A stretch of DNA of 64,000 nucleotides from NCBI GenBank assembly GCA_025506515.1, contig CM046451.1, positions 54,824,249 to 54,888,248 on the forward strand. Direction: 5' to 3'. The position numbers were made by a program, and so were the translations under genes. Under the pieces are notes generated by a model. It searched no databases. It had not been told where the DNA came from and saw only the letters and a list, made by a program, of their open reading frames with translations. Shown here in pieces: positions 51,201 through 56,042 of the stretch (the first letter of the stretch is position 1; each line of letters opens with the position of its first letter). The DNA comes from Flaveria trinervia (taxonomy: Eukaryota; Streptophyta; Magnoliopsida; Asterales; Asteraceae).

Positions 51201-53712
51201 ATCCATCGGAAAGAATTGAACAACCTTTGTCTTTCTCAACTCATACATACTTGGTGCTTTCAATCCGGGGCCAAATTGTCCAACGGCTTCAATCGCTTTT
51301 TGAAAACTATCCTAGTTAGCTGCATGGAGAAGCAAGCCCGCATCATAAAACCATTTTGCCAACTCTTTACACCCTTATTTCTTAGCTCCTTACGACAAAA
51401 CTTCATTGATCGTTTGTTGCCTTCCACCTACATCCTTTCTAGTTTACTAAAAAACATATCCATAGGACCTTTTACTCTAGGCTTTTTAGGTTGAGATGCG
51501 GAAGCCTTACTACTACCGTGGCGGTGGGTGCCATTTCATCACACTCTTCAACATCATCATCATCATCATCAAGATCATATATATTAGCTTGCATCCTTGA
51601 GTTCATAATATTTTCCACCTTTGCTTTTTCTTTTTTTTGCATAAAGTCAAGTACCTCCTCCCGTACATGCACCGGGCACTTTGGACAATCAACAATATTC
51701 TTAAAACCTCCCACAAGATGTTTCAGTCGAAAAACCCCTCTTGTGCACATTTTCCCGCAAAAATTACAGGAAATATTTGACCTATTTTTAGGATCTTGAG
51801 TTCCATATTTTCTAGACGGGTTACTTGAATTTATTCCAAAGCTATTAGACTTGCTTGAACTTGAATCCATTATGCTTTCTAAACAAAAATATATAAAAGA
51901 CTAAAGAGTGACCTAACAACGAATATTTAGTATAAAATAGTCAAACAGAAGGTTTAATCTTCATACAATTAGTCAAACATAATGTTTTGGTCTTTACATA
52001 ATCAGTCAAACGGAAGGTTTGATACTTTAATCTTTATGTAATCAAGTAATCATCTCCTATTAAGTCAGCAAAAGTCAACAGAAAGTTTTCACTCACAAGA
52101 CAAGTCAACAACGAAGGCTGCTCGCTGCAATTGGAGTTGAATGTCGATGGATGCTGGAGTAGGACCTGAAATGAAGGTCGATGGCTGCTGGAGAGACCTG
52201 ATGTGAACGTCGTTGGTGTTGGAGTAAGAACCGAAGGGCTGGAGTAAGACCTGATGTGCACGTCGCTGATGTGAACGTTGCTGGTGATGTGAATGGCGAT
52301 GGGGCTGGAAGTCTGGAACTGAAGAACGATGATGAGTGAGGGTTTTAATCTAAAGGATTTTGTTTAAATCATAGGGAGTTGATCTAAATTGATCTAAATA
52401 AAAAAGAGATGGGCCTGTTGCGATAGATTTAAAGTAAAGAGATGGGCCAGAAATTGATCTAAATAAAAAGCCCAATATTTAACTACACTTAACCAGGCCT
52501 AATTTAGACCCAACATACATGAAGCATCGCTTCACGGCGCCTCATGCCTTCCTCCTGAAGCGCCGCTTCAGGGCGTTTCTTGTACAATCGGCGCCTCGGT
52601 GAAACGAAGCGCTATCCCAAATGCCTCTAGCACCTTGCGCTTTAATCGGCGCCTCAGAGCGCTTTTTTAAACACAGGTATAACCCAGTTTTACATATATG
52701 TAAACAACGGACGGATGATTTTTTTTAAAATGTATATCAATGGTAGGCGTTGGATTGATAAAAAAATATTGAATTTTATGGTGAAATGTTTTTGAAAAAA
52801 TGATGTCATAAAAAAATTTATGAACGTTTTAAGAAATGGGGGGATGGCATGTGATTAAAAATGAGTGGGTTATATTTGTTCCTAGAGTTCTTACAAAAAA
52901 GGGTGGTTCTCAAGATAACCCTATATAGATCTAAAATTGGCCTATACTAACCATTTAAATTTGAATATTTTTTTCAGTTTTTAGAATTTGTTTAAAAGTT
53001 TGATTCAACATCAACATGTGATTAACACACAATGAGCATGCCATGCTGGCATTTTAAGCAAATTATACACATTGCCCTTCAGTTTAGAAACACATTCTTA
53101 AAATTGAAACTTGAGTGGTTAAATTAAACCTCTAAAAAGGTTCGAGTTATGTGGAGGAACCTCAGTTAGTATTTAGGACGTCAGCAGTACATTCTTGGAT
53201 CAAAGTTTGCTGTGTGTAATGGATTGCTGCACATAAATTACTTAGCTTGTAGCATGTTTGCATTGCAGACGGTCTTTACTCACTCAATCACCAATAGTTG
53301 ATTTCAGTCCTGACATTCCAGCTGATGATGACGGAAGTGCAGGAGGGACAACAGGTCCATTTGGGGATTTGTCATCTACCCATCTGACTTCCAAGAGGTT
53401 GTCTGAGAACTCTGTGGGCACCACCAAGGACACTAAAAGACGTAAGTCGAGTTTTCCTGAAGGTGGGTGTAGATCCCTTCCGGTGCGTAACTTGGAAAAG
53501 GAAAATTTTTTGAAACCTGAAACTGCTTGTAAAGAAATGATGTGGCAGATTGATGGATATGATGATGACGAGTTCTATCAAGGGATTGATCTTGATGCAT
53601 TGGAGGAGGAAGCTTCCAAACAATTGAGATCCAGATCAAACATGGCCAATGAAAAACCGAGAATCCAGATTTGGATTTATTGGGTTCTCCTTCATTTGAT
53701 CTAGGAATCTGA
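20281..53712 (+). CDS. FANCM: FANCM-type DNA helicase/translocase, 22 exons (whole locus)
   Basis: FANCM is a superfamily 2 helicase/translocase that remodels stalled forks and D-loops; in Arabidopsis it suppresses meiotic crossovers. Exons: 20281-20485, 20602-20745, 20973-21055, 21147-21261, 22701-22792, 32529-32583, 32675-32795, 41874-41986, 43035-43227, 43327-43457, 43898-43958, 44078-44148, 44308-44357, 44444-44621, 45445-45560, 46058-46372, 46929-46995, 47230-47730, 48564-48974, 49180-49231, 49410-49556, 53269-53712. They sum to about 3,665 nt (about 1,220 residues), near the plant family size of about 1,340. Motifs run in family order. As in other plant FANCM, no ERCC4-like nuclease domain follows. 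Exon phases agree at 19 of 21 junctions; the exon 6/7 and 8/9 junctions, exon 9 and exon 22 each lack one base. The N-terminus is incomplete. Confidence 0.9.
21262..21267 (+). promoter_or_regulatory. GC-type splice donor of FANCM intron 4
   Basis: Exon 4 ends TCGG and the intron starts GCAAGT. Joining here to the acceptor at 22700 gives QSG-SCPMKQLV in frame into the DEAH exon. The nearest GT donor, four bases later (GTCTCT), would shift the frame and hit a stop. GC-AG introns are a known minor class with just this GCAAGT consensus. Confidence 0.75.
22091..22489. mobile_element. hAT-type MITE (copy 2) in FANCM intron 4
   Basis: Ends CATTGTTGCAAAAATCG and (reverse complement) CATGGTTGTAAAAATCG form inverted repeats. 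The flanks ATTTTATA (22083-22090) and AATTTATA (22490-22497) match at 7 of 8 bases, an old 8-bp target duplication. The interior has GATTAATC, CTAGGCGG and an AT-rich core as in the other copies. A second copy of this insertion (25646-26042) exists only because the host segment is duplicated. Confidence 0.8.
22701..22792 (+). CDS. FANCM: FANCM exon 5: DEAH-box motif II
   Basis: This exon encodes SCPMKQLVCLVIDEAHR and ASGNYSYCVVVRK. DEAH is the Walker B motif that coordinates magnesium for ATP hydrolysis. Acceptor ATACAG and donor GTATAT are good. Its phase joins exon 4 through the GC donor and exon 6 at LMAVP. A second, frameshifted copy lies 3.55 kb downstream. Confidence 0.9.
23229..23768 (+). 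repeat. Copia-type LTR remnant joined to copia RT
   Basis: It starts TGTTGGGAATTAAGTGGATCGAGC, has GTTTATATATATC as a TATA box and CTCAATAAAAAG as a polyadenylation-like signal in plus orientation, and ends ...AATACG followed by TGGTA. TGGTA is the first part of the usual iMet primer site but is cut there by the minus-strand RT (GTTGATGCTACC). It is repeated at 26776-27304. The first 150 bp also match 32249-32405. Confidence 0.5.
23770..25152 (-). pseudogene. Copia B reverse transcriptase, truncated (left copy)
   Basis: On the minus strand from 25065 the frame shows a Ser/Gln-rich linker, then the RT: KARLVAKGYVQKHG, VHHLDVKTAFLYGD, KALYGLKQAPRCWNE, YVDDLIITG and LKYYLGIEV. A frameshift near 23825 (a missing G) breaks CNPTKFP; the sequence ends at VDATTY, exactly where RNase H should start. 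RNase H, polypurine tract and 3' LTR are absent. The remainder of the element is not on this side, since this is the duplicated fragment. Confidence 0.88.
25153..25317 (-). repeat. Inverted filler from the Harbinger repeats
   Basis: This 165-bp stretch between the two copies of the large repeat is the reverse complement of the minisatellite phrase at about 14770-14884 (also in the units at 16600 and 18430), followed by a second, shorter inverted piece of the same phrase. It joins the second repeat copy at the shared bases TAG. Confidence 0.8.
26254..26344 (+). pseudogene. FANCM: Duplicated FANCM exon 5 with one-base deletion
   Basis: The sequence is as exon 5 including both splice sites, but GAGGCTCAT reads GAGCTCAT, so it is 91 rather than 92 bases and the frame is lost right after VIDE. 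It lies inside intron 5 as part of the duplicated 3.4-kb block. If spliced in after exon 5 it would disrupt the protein; if used instead of exon 5 it would remove the DEAH box. The missing G may be a consensus error, in which case this is an intact second DEAH exon. Confidence 0.8.
27305..28607 (-). pseudogene. Copia B reverse transcriptase (right copy)
   Basis: This holds the same RT region as the left copy: linker frame 28607-28410, RT frame 28242-27550 with KARLVAKGY, LDVKTAFLYGD and YVDDLIIT, then a one-base loss near 27570 that moves on to 27532-27305 (MSDLGLLKYYLGIE, FPMDPGLRL). Here the CNPTKFPMDPG stretch is intact, whereas the left copy lacks a base, so the breaks differ between the copies. 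Confidence 0.88.
28604..29610 (-). pseudogene. Copia B integrase
   Basis: HHCC region LWHARLGHLTFG and CQACLAGKQH, DDE core HADLCGPI, LVDDYSRYMWVYML, LRTDRGGEF and PYTPQQNGVVERRNQSI with the catalytic Glu, then WAEAVRHAVYLLNRSPTKAL and a C-terminal FGCTAHVKV. The frame shifts once near 28930 between the core and C-terminal part. All three catalytic acidic residues are present. Confidence 0.88.
29614..30927 (-). pseudogene. Copia B gag and protease start
   Basis: The start codon is at 30927 (MADIPQNNQ). Gag follows through shifted frames near 30790 and 30395: LGKKARAFIFQALPEE, VWEALKTRYLG, VGRLKAYEERIKP. An Arg/Gly-rich patch precedes the zinc knuckle CYNCDKMGYFSAEC, in which the usual His is Tyr. 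The protease motif WYLDNGASNHMTG comes next, and the frame ends at 29614. The knuckle of the sister element C keeps its His (CFNCDRLGHFSSEC), so the change is specific to this copy or family. Confidence 0.85.
30982..30993 (-). other. tRNA-iMet primer binding site of copia B
   Basis: GCTCTGATACCA on the plus strand is the perfect complement form of TGGTATCAGAGC, the usual copia primer site. It lies two bases inside the LTR. Confidence 0.9.
30996..31305 (-). repeat. 5' LTR of copia B
   Basis: A 310-bp stretch starts TGTTAGACACAATTGG and ends TTATCCAACA, with CTATATTTATAATGG as a reversed TATA region. It is placed directly beside the primer site. No partner LTR is present in the window. Confidence 0.75.
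31306..31690. other. GC-richer segment of unknown origin
   Basis: Sharp change from AT-rich LTR to more balanced composition right after the LTR. A minus-strand frame through it (31740-31228, 170 codons) contains GVPKGMAAKTEGIRTR and WRDQIHLIAWEKALR. I do not recognise a protein. The composition and style would fit organelle-derived DNA, but I cannot show that; it could equally be part of another retroelement. Confidence 0.3.
31790..32248. repeat. CTTGCT-rich low-complexity stretch
   Basis: About 450 bp with roughly 20 irregularly spaced CTTGC words (AGCAAGAA on the other strand). It ends at an LTR-like TGTTGGCAATTAATTGG start. It is open in one plus frame by chance (31985-32302), giving a Leu/Phe/Cys-rich translation that I do not believe is a protein. 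Confidence 0.5.
32249..32405 (+). repeat. Copia-type LTR fragment related to 23229
   Basis: The first 150 bp of the LTR remnant at 23229 recur here with divergence (AATTGGATCGAGCACACACA, CTTCTTTATATT, GAAAACCACTTCCTTGACCCC). It stops at about 32405, where intron sequence resumes about 120 bp before exon 6. Confidence 0.5.
32529..32795 (+). CDS. FANCM: FANCM exons 6-7: motif III and start of insert domain
   Basis: Exon 6 (32529-32583) encodes LMAVPVHLRILALTATPG, helicase motif III. Exon 7 (32675-32795) encodes YHQSVQQVIDNLQ, SSLEYRSESDSD and YVHDRKVELIQ, the strongly conserved stretch after motif III in FANCM. Donors are GTAAGT and GTACAT; acceptors are GTAG and ACAG. The exon 6/7 junction does not keep frame: one more base is needed. 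Either a base is missing from the sequence at the edge of exon 6 or 7, or this allele is broken. Confidence 0.85.
33224..34472 (+). pseudogene. Copia C gag and protease
   Basis: ATG at 33224 (MADNNRQ) is followed by a frame shift near 33250. The frame 33211-33504 carries TPTTYTSWAIKMEAFMDAQG and RAFIFQALPEDV. A run of six Gs at 33491 shifts the frame again; the next frame, 33573-34472, has FAGKMGELVSRYRALG, the intact zinc knuckle CFNCDRLGHFSSEC (about 34049-34091) and the protease motif WYLDNGASNHMTG (about 34249). A TAA at 34470 stops it just before the next segment, which continues in the same frame from 34473. This is the plus-strand sister of copia B gag. Confidence 0.88.
34473..35500 (+). 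pseudogene. Copia C integrase
   Basis: After the stop the frame runs on with DEVGCKILMQDG, then the zinc-binding IWHARLGHLNFD and CESCLVGKQRR. A missing base near 34825 moves to the frame from 34823: LVHADLCGPLDP, LLVDDYSRYMWVYFL, LRTDRGVEF (second catalytic Asp; usual GGEF is GVEF) and YSPQQNGVVERRNQTI with the catalytic Glu. The core ends in LWAEAVRHSVFLLNRSPTKAL and FGCMGHVRV. Confidence 0.88.
35501..37434 (+). pseudogene. Copia C reverse transcriptase and RNase H
   Basis: A Ser/Gly-rich linker leads to the RT: KARLVVKGYVQQYGVDY, then a one-base break at 36172, VHHLDVKTSFLNGE, KALYGLKQAPRAWNE, an in-frame TAA at 36448, then GVYVDDIIATG. RNase H follows: NYYLGIEVKQ, TRPDLCYSVG, YNDSSHAPTKSD, VALSSCEAEFM, RSKHIDVRYHYIRG and the end VLTKALSRIKF. 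The pattern of a complete pol with only two breaks in this half fits a recent insertion. Confidence 0.9.
38507..39543 (-). pseudogene. Ty3/gypsy gag, split by a MITE (first interior)
   Basis: The minus-strand gag start is at about 39543-39430 (MQTRSKSMSSSNSTDSIAA, then QLAAIASKLE) and is interrupted by the hAT MITE at 38962-39416. The rest is at 38950-38507: MESLKKDIATLRRQAT, DQSPDEYLCSIKQTRTV and the retrotransposon-gag pattern EYHKEFASRSARVSNWPE, LLGVFLNGLKEDLKANVR, YDAMSLALELE. Downstream (to 38097) are broken frames with LFQLEDKSFLRP, the C-terminal end of a gypsy polyprotein. Protease, RT and integrase are deleted. Confidence 0.8.
38962..39416. mobile_element. hAT-type MITE (copy 3) in gypsy gag
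   Basis: A 455-bp non-coding element with inverted ends CAGTGTTGTAAAAATCG and CGGACTTTTACAACACTG (13 bp perfect) and an exact 8-bp target duplication CTCAAGTT (38954-38961 and 39417-39424). The CAGTG terminus and 8-bp duplication identify a hAT family. The interior has a TAGGCGCTAGTCGGGCGG head, an AT-rich middle and a CCGACTAG tail. Confidence 0.92.
39960..41262 (-). pseudogene. Ty3/gypsy gag, split by a MITE (second interior)
   Basis: Copy of the first interior, about 1,720 bp away. Here the gag frame stays open from 40673 to 39960 (237 codons), running from MESLKKDIATL through KQGRYPHGECFKSI to LRLCAIPK-like sequence. In the first interior the same DNA is broken at ISAFN by a missing base. 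The N-terminal gag piece is at 41261-41145. Confidence 0.8.
40685..41135. mobile_element. hAT-type MITE (copy 4), same insertion as copy 3
   Basis: The same insertion as copy 3, with the same flanking CTCAAGTT, carried in the second gypsy interior; 451 bp with small indels. It was therefore in the gypsy element before the array formed. Confidence 0.9.
41874..41986 (+). CDS. FANCM: FANCM exon 8: insert domain
   Basis: VEMGKDAVEVNKLLMDVI and KKLSDIKVLPKRDPQQ, aligning with the FANCM segment that leads to the LSP motif of exon 9. The acceptor is GTAG. The exact join to exon 9 needs CAG|GTAAGG, but the sequence reads CAGTAAGG: one G is missing, so the donor used here (41987, GTAAGG) leaves the frame one base short. 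The region lies between the two helicase domains; in the human protein this insert binds partner factors. Confidence 0.8.
43035..43457 (+). CDS. FANCM: FANCM exons 9-10: insert domain
   Basis: Exon 9 (43035-43227): LSPVDFLNARDKFRQSP, DLAQVN, then after a one-base break near 43118, VEGSLGVLITLYHIRKLLSA and HGIRPAFEMLVDKLKQG. The break (ATGCGGAGG where ATGGCGGAGG would keep frame) is a single missing G. Exon 10 (43327-43457): CFARFLIRNEIIHKAK, NLSHGAHSPKFSKML and EVLIEHF. These match the conserved plant FANCM segment between motif III and motif IV. Acceptor GACAG and donor GTATTT for exon 9; TTTCAG and GTATGT for exon 10. Confidence 0.85.
43898..44357 (+). CDS. FANCM: FANCM exons 11-13: helicase motif IV region
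   Basis: Exon 11 (43898-43958): KKHDPQKSRVIIFSHFRESV, motif IV of the second RecA domain. Exon 12 (44078-44148): DIMSSLYTIREYVKATEFVG, QNSG. Exon 13 (44308-44357): GKTSKGQSQKVQQAVLQ. All three junction phases agree and all splice sites are GT-AG (GTCAAG, GTCAGA, GTAATG donors). Small exons with introns of 86-160 bp are as expected for this gene. Confidence 0.92.
44444..45560 (+). CDS. FANCM: FANCM exons 14-15: helicase motifs V and VI
   Basis: Exon 14 (44444-44621): KFRAGGYNVIVSTSIGEEG, LDIMEVDLVICFDANISP and QRMGRTGRKSKGRVD, containing motif V and the arginine-finger motif VI. Exon 15 (45445-45560): CEGIELNGYKSKQAKGKVV, NKHMLNAGRSFRFHTSLRM. Joining at 44621/45445 gives LLSCEG, in frame. The intron (823 bp) carries a small inverted-repeat element at about 45003-45318. 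Confidence 0.92.
45003..45318. mobile_element. Small inverted-repeat element (MITE-like) in FANCM intron 14
   Basis: Ends TTGTCAAAAGCC and (reverse complement) TTGTCAAAGGCC face each other. The interior has CTTAGGCGACGCCTAGCC, CGCTTAAAAAGC, CGCTTTTTAAGCGCC and CCTAGGCC palindromic words. It is non-coding. I could not define a target duplication. It resembles the GCGCCTC/AAAAAGCG end at 52500-52677 in style. Confidence 0.5.
46058..46995 (+). CDS. FANCM: FANCM exons 16-17: end of the conserved core
   Basis: Exon 16 (46058-46372): VPHVFRPEKKLVKFSIEEF, VPRGKRVKEDD, LTDVETDLLEKYFDP, SLIVFPHFQAFPSRVHKI and MLIDTMQYLQ, all conserved in plant FANCM. Exon 17 (46929-46995): DEETSKEVFKVETVDN. Donor GTATGT, acceptor CTTCAG, donor GTAACA. 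In the intron between, nothing but AT-rich sequence is seen. Confidence 0.9.
47026..47106. repeat. (CA)n-(CG)n-(CA)n-(TA)n microsatellite in FANCM intron 17
   Basis: Alternating purine-pyrimidine run: TATATA, CACACA, CGCGCG, GGCGCGCGCA, CACACA and TATATA. Such runs can adopt left-handed Z-DNA and slip during replication. It lies 30 bp after exon 17. Confidence 0.9.
47230..48974 (+). CDS. FANCM: FANCM exons 18-19: acidic, poorly conserved tail
   Basis: Exon 18 (47230-47730, 167 codons): EDLAREEPETDT, SFLFGSDYTTVDINGN, SVPFFSFKQFSP and LSPRLTSLLISGVVPESPIH, a conserved plant FANCM tail motif. Exon 19 (48564-48974, 137 codons): EGFQTPLTNFSDKS, KDWILSSGEKSG, KKKLKRLRKFCDIKSG, with a basic patch that could serve nuclear targeting. 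Both are in phase. The intron between (833 bp) shows no element. Confidence 0.88.
49180..49556 (+). CDS. FANCM: FANCM exons 20-21: acidic conserved block
   Basis: Exon 20 (49180-49231): GGRKLLKDACVFIDDEAE. Exon 21 (49410-49556): ASSGAFDDDEEVDNGEDS, YGGSFIDDRIDPTMATT, MMAIYR. FIDDEAE, SFIDD and MMAIYRRSL are characteristic of the C-terminal part of plant FANCM. Donor GTATGC and GTGCAT; acceptors CCAG and TCAG. The reading frame carries over to exon 22 as YRRSLLTQSP. Confidence 0.9.
49598..49778. repeat. Fragment related to the hAT-type MITEs
   Basis: TTAATCGGTCAAAGTTGG, CCTAGGCGGTCCTAGTCGG and CTGGCGACTAG resemble the inner arms of the MITEs at 13439 and 22091. There is no matching right arm, so it is a partial copy. 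Confidence 0.45.
49779..49920. repeat. AT microsatellite with ACATGT words
   Basis: About 140 bp of TATATACATGTATATATAC-type sequence, strongly self-complementary, open in several frames as meaningless Tyr/Ile/His translations. It can form cruciforms. Confidence 0.9.
50066..51870 (-). pseudogene. hAT transposase (BED finger, DUF659), broken
   Basis: On the minus strand the start is at 51870 (MDSSSSKSNS). The first frame has a BED-type zinc finger: CNFCGKMCTRGVFRLKHHL-like with CPKCP after it, then an Asp-rich linker. A DUF659 region is at 51189-50974 (SPRGSVFIKSIDIS, VVQVVTDNASAYVKAGK with the conserved D-N-A). The hAT middle is at 50830-50477 (RPAVTRFATSFITL) and C-terminal pieces run to a stop at 50066 (DLEGDEAWVVDE). 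Many frameshifts and an apparent deletion of the dimerisation core make it inactive. Confidence 0.8.
52500..52677. repeat. Right end of the hAT element or a related MITE
   Basis: Palindromic GC-rich arm (GAAGCGCCGCTTCAGGGCG, GGCGCCTC repeated) ending GAGCGCTTTTTTAAACACAG. In reverse complement this starts CTGTGTTTAAAAAAGCGC, like hAT ends. I could not find the partner end or a target duplication. Confidence 0.45.
53269..53712 (+). CDS. FANCM: FANCM exon 22: C-terminus
   Basis: This exon encodes RRSLLTQSPIVDFSPDIP, LTSKRLSENSVG, KRRKSSFPEGG (basic, possible nuclear signal), WQIDGYDDDEFYQGIDLDAL and EEEASKQL. In the current frame it ends at a TAG (53702-53704) with an odd tail. One base added near 53655 (GAAAAACC run) gives a tail that ends SPSFDLGI at a TGA (53710-53712), which looks more like a natural end. 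I take this as a missing base. The intron before it is 3.7 kb and holds the hAT element. Confidence 0.85.
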
Positions 53713-54245
53713 TTGTAAGTTGAATGGTTTTTGTAAATTTTATTTATTAATCGATATGATCAATTTGAAGTAAGGCAGTTTAGGAATCTGATTGTAAGTT
53801 AAAAAGTTATAACCTATAAAAGAAAACAAATGGACGTGAAAGTAACTATAAGTAATTAAATAAACAAAAAACTTAGTCATGAAAAAGAAAGAAAAGCCTC
53901 TCACCAAAGCTGGCACATGCAATGGTCGAACATTGCCTCCTGCACTTGACTTCCTGCCACAAATTAGTAAGCATACCTCTGTTAATATTAGATTTTTTTT
54001 TCTTTTTCTACTTATAAGGTACATGTGATATTTTTTCAATAGGATTGCTACAATTTATAAGGATTGGTAGTAGTATCAAATTCAATATCATAAAGTGGCT
54101 GTGGAGCAAAAAAAATCAATAGTTTAAATGAACAAATGTGAAAACCAAAAGCTATCCAATAGCATAGTCCAAACAATAATACGTTACAATAGTGAGCATA
54201 ACTGTATACTATAGGTGTTACAATAAATGATCCTCGAAGAGACAT
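53713..54245. other. Downstream region of FANCM without a gene
   Basis: AT-rich sequence. The phrase TAGGAATCTGATTGTAAGTT occurs at 53702-53721, overlapping the stop, and again at 53781-53800. Two short minus frames (53740-54039, 54048-54245) show no recognisable domain. No clear polyadenylation signal. Confidence 0.4.
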
Positions 54246-54399
54246 TATATGTGAAGTATAAATTGTAAACCTTCACGTTCCTCATTGTCTTTCGAGGATG
54301 CTAAAAACATGTCATGCTTGAAAAAGAATGTCGAGTCTAATGTCTCATAAATGAAAAATAACATAATAATAATAACAAACAAGCTAAGGGGATCTAGAA

Positions 54400-54990
54400 C
54401 TCACTTGAATACTATGAGTAACCTTTAAACTAAGCTTTTTAGGCTAGGATCACACTACAACGAACAACAGGTACAAATTCCCTTGACTACATACGTCTTT
54501 TACAATTACCTTGTATTACACTTGATCTTAGCCTTATGTACCGTTATGTTTCAGAGCAGCGAAGAATTAAGTTAAAGTATAATACTTGGTAAATATCAAG
54601 ACCTAATATGTATCTTAGGTCGAAGGATACTATGATGTTTGCCTTTACTCAAATTTACTTATGATCAATCATGAAGATTCAATGTAGTAATGTTTGAGAG
54701 CGGGTCAGTCTAATATGTATCCACAAATACCTATGAACTTTGGTAGCAACTCTTTGCTTTATATTTATTTTATGAATATCCACTATTCCAAGTTCATAAT
54801 AGTCTTACATTCATATTTGTTCCCATAAGTATGATTGACTATGGACATTTAGAATAGTTAATCTATTCATGGATTTAAACATATTAAAATGGAACATAAC
54901 TCAAAATACCATATTCATATGAAAGAGTTAAAATAACAATTGTTTCCGTCATTCAAATACTAAACAAATCAAATCCAATCACTAGAATAT
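54400..54990 (-). repeat. Copia A-type 3' untranslated fragment
   Basis: A diverged copy of 2450-3085: ACTACATACGTCTTTTACAA, CACTTGATCTTAGCCT, ATATGTATCTTAGGTC, ACTTATGATCAATCA and the RNase H end CAAATCCAATCACTAGAATATC. No LTR follows on the expected side, so it is a scrap. Confidence 0.6.
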
Positions 54991-55146
54991 CATTCGTAAA
55001 ACCATTCTTTTTCTCAAACATTATATACTTTACATTCGTTCGTGATCATACATTGTACGTACATACAGATAATATCATTATTATCTTCGTCATTCTTTCG
55101 TTCATACTTTCATTCATTCATTCATTACTTCCAGTTACATGTACAT

Positions 55147-55392
55147 TACCCCGAACATTGTGCACGAAGCGGGTGACTGGGCTTGAGGTCTTTCATGGAC
55201 CTCGATCATTGTGCACGAAGCTGACTCCAGTACCTAGGGTAATTACATTCACCATTGATCTTTTCTCTTTCATTCCGGATCAATGCCATATGCTATACCC
55301 CGAACATTGTGCACAAAGCGGGTAACTAGGCCTGAGGTCTTTCATAAACCTCGAACATTGTGCACGAAGCTGGCTTCAGTACCTAGGGCAAG
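55147..55392. repeat. GTGCAC repeat patch
   Basis: Two direct repeats of about 97 bp, 149 bp apart (55147 and 55296), each with two copies of CATTGTGCACGAAGC followed by CAGTACCTAGGG. The four ATTGTGCACGAAGC-type copies are at about 55157, 55209, 55306 and 55358. Confidence 0.7.
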
Positions 55393-55459
55393 CGGCAAGG
55401 ATCCCATTCATATGGTCAATTCACAAAGATTGGACCCCAATGTGCATCCTTTGGGGTAG

Positions 55460-55893
55460 CTAACCCGCACACCGTTGGCACACATAGAATTTCGTATCTA
55501 TATCCCCATATAGATAGGCACACTTGACATCAAGCTGGTAGACGGGGAAATTCTTGGATGCAATATAGGCAAGGAAGATCCTAACTGCCTCAAGTCTTGC
55601 AACAAGTGCAAAGACATCAGTATAATCGATTCCCTCCTCTTGAGTGTATCCTTGAACCACCAGTCTTACGTTGTTCTTGATGATCAAGCCTCTGTCATCT
55701 CTCTGTTTCTAAAAACCCATTTTGTGCTTATAGGTACTTGACTGGATGGTAGCGGACATAGGTTCCAAACCTTTTGTCTCTTGAATTGAAGCAGCTCCTC
55801 TTGCATCGATTCAACCCATCTACTGTCTTTCAAGGCATCTTCTCTTGGGTCCCATCTGGGATGAAAAGCATGAGTACAAGCAGATATTCCCAT
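55460..55893 (-). pseudogene. SIRE-like copia RT fragment
   Basis: Minus-strand piece of RT: WVESMQEELLQFKRQKVW, STKWVFRNR, then a shifted frame RLVVQGYTQEEGIDYTDVF, LDVKCAYLYGD. It matches the RT of the plus-strand element at about 61980-62320 in order and wording (MQQELLQFK, GYTQEEGIDYTDVF). It ends before the YVDD box. No LTR or other domain belongs to it here. Confidence 0.75.
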
Positions 55894-56042
55894 TATGAAT
55901 TTGTCCTCTTGTTCTCATACCTTTAGAGACTTCCCTTATGATGTTCTCAGCTAGATGAGTGTTGTGAATGCTAAGTCGAGGAATTACCTCCAGTTGCAAA
56001 GAAAGATCCAGATTGAAGATCATGTATAGTTGTGTTGGGGTT

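Noticed and set aside
55141..55392. CRISPR-like array
   Set aside because: There are only four phrase copies with unequal spacing in a plant genome; nothing else supports a CRISPR.
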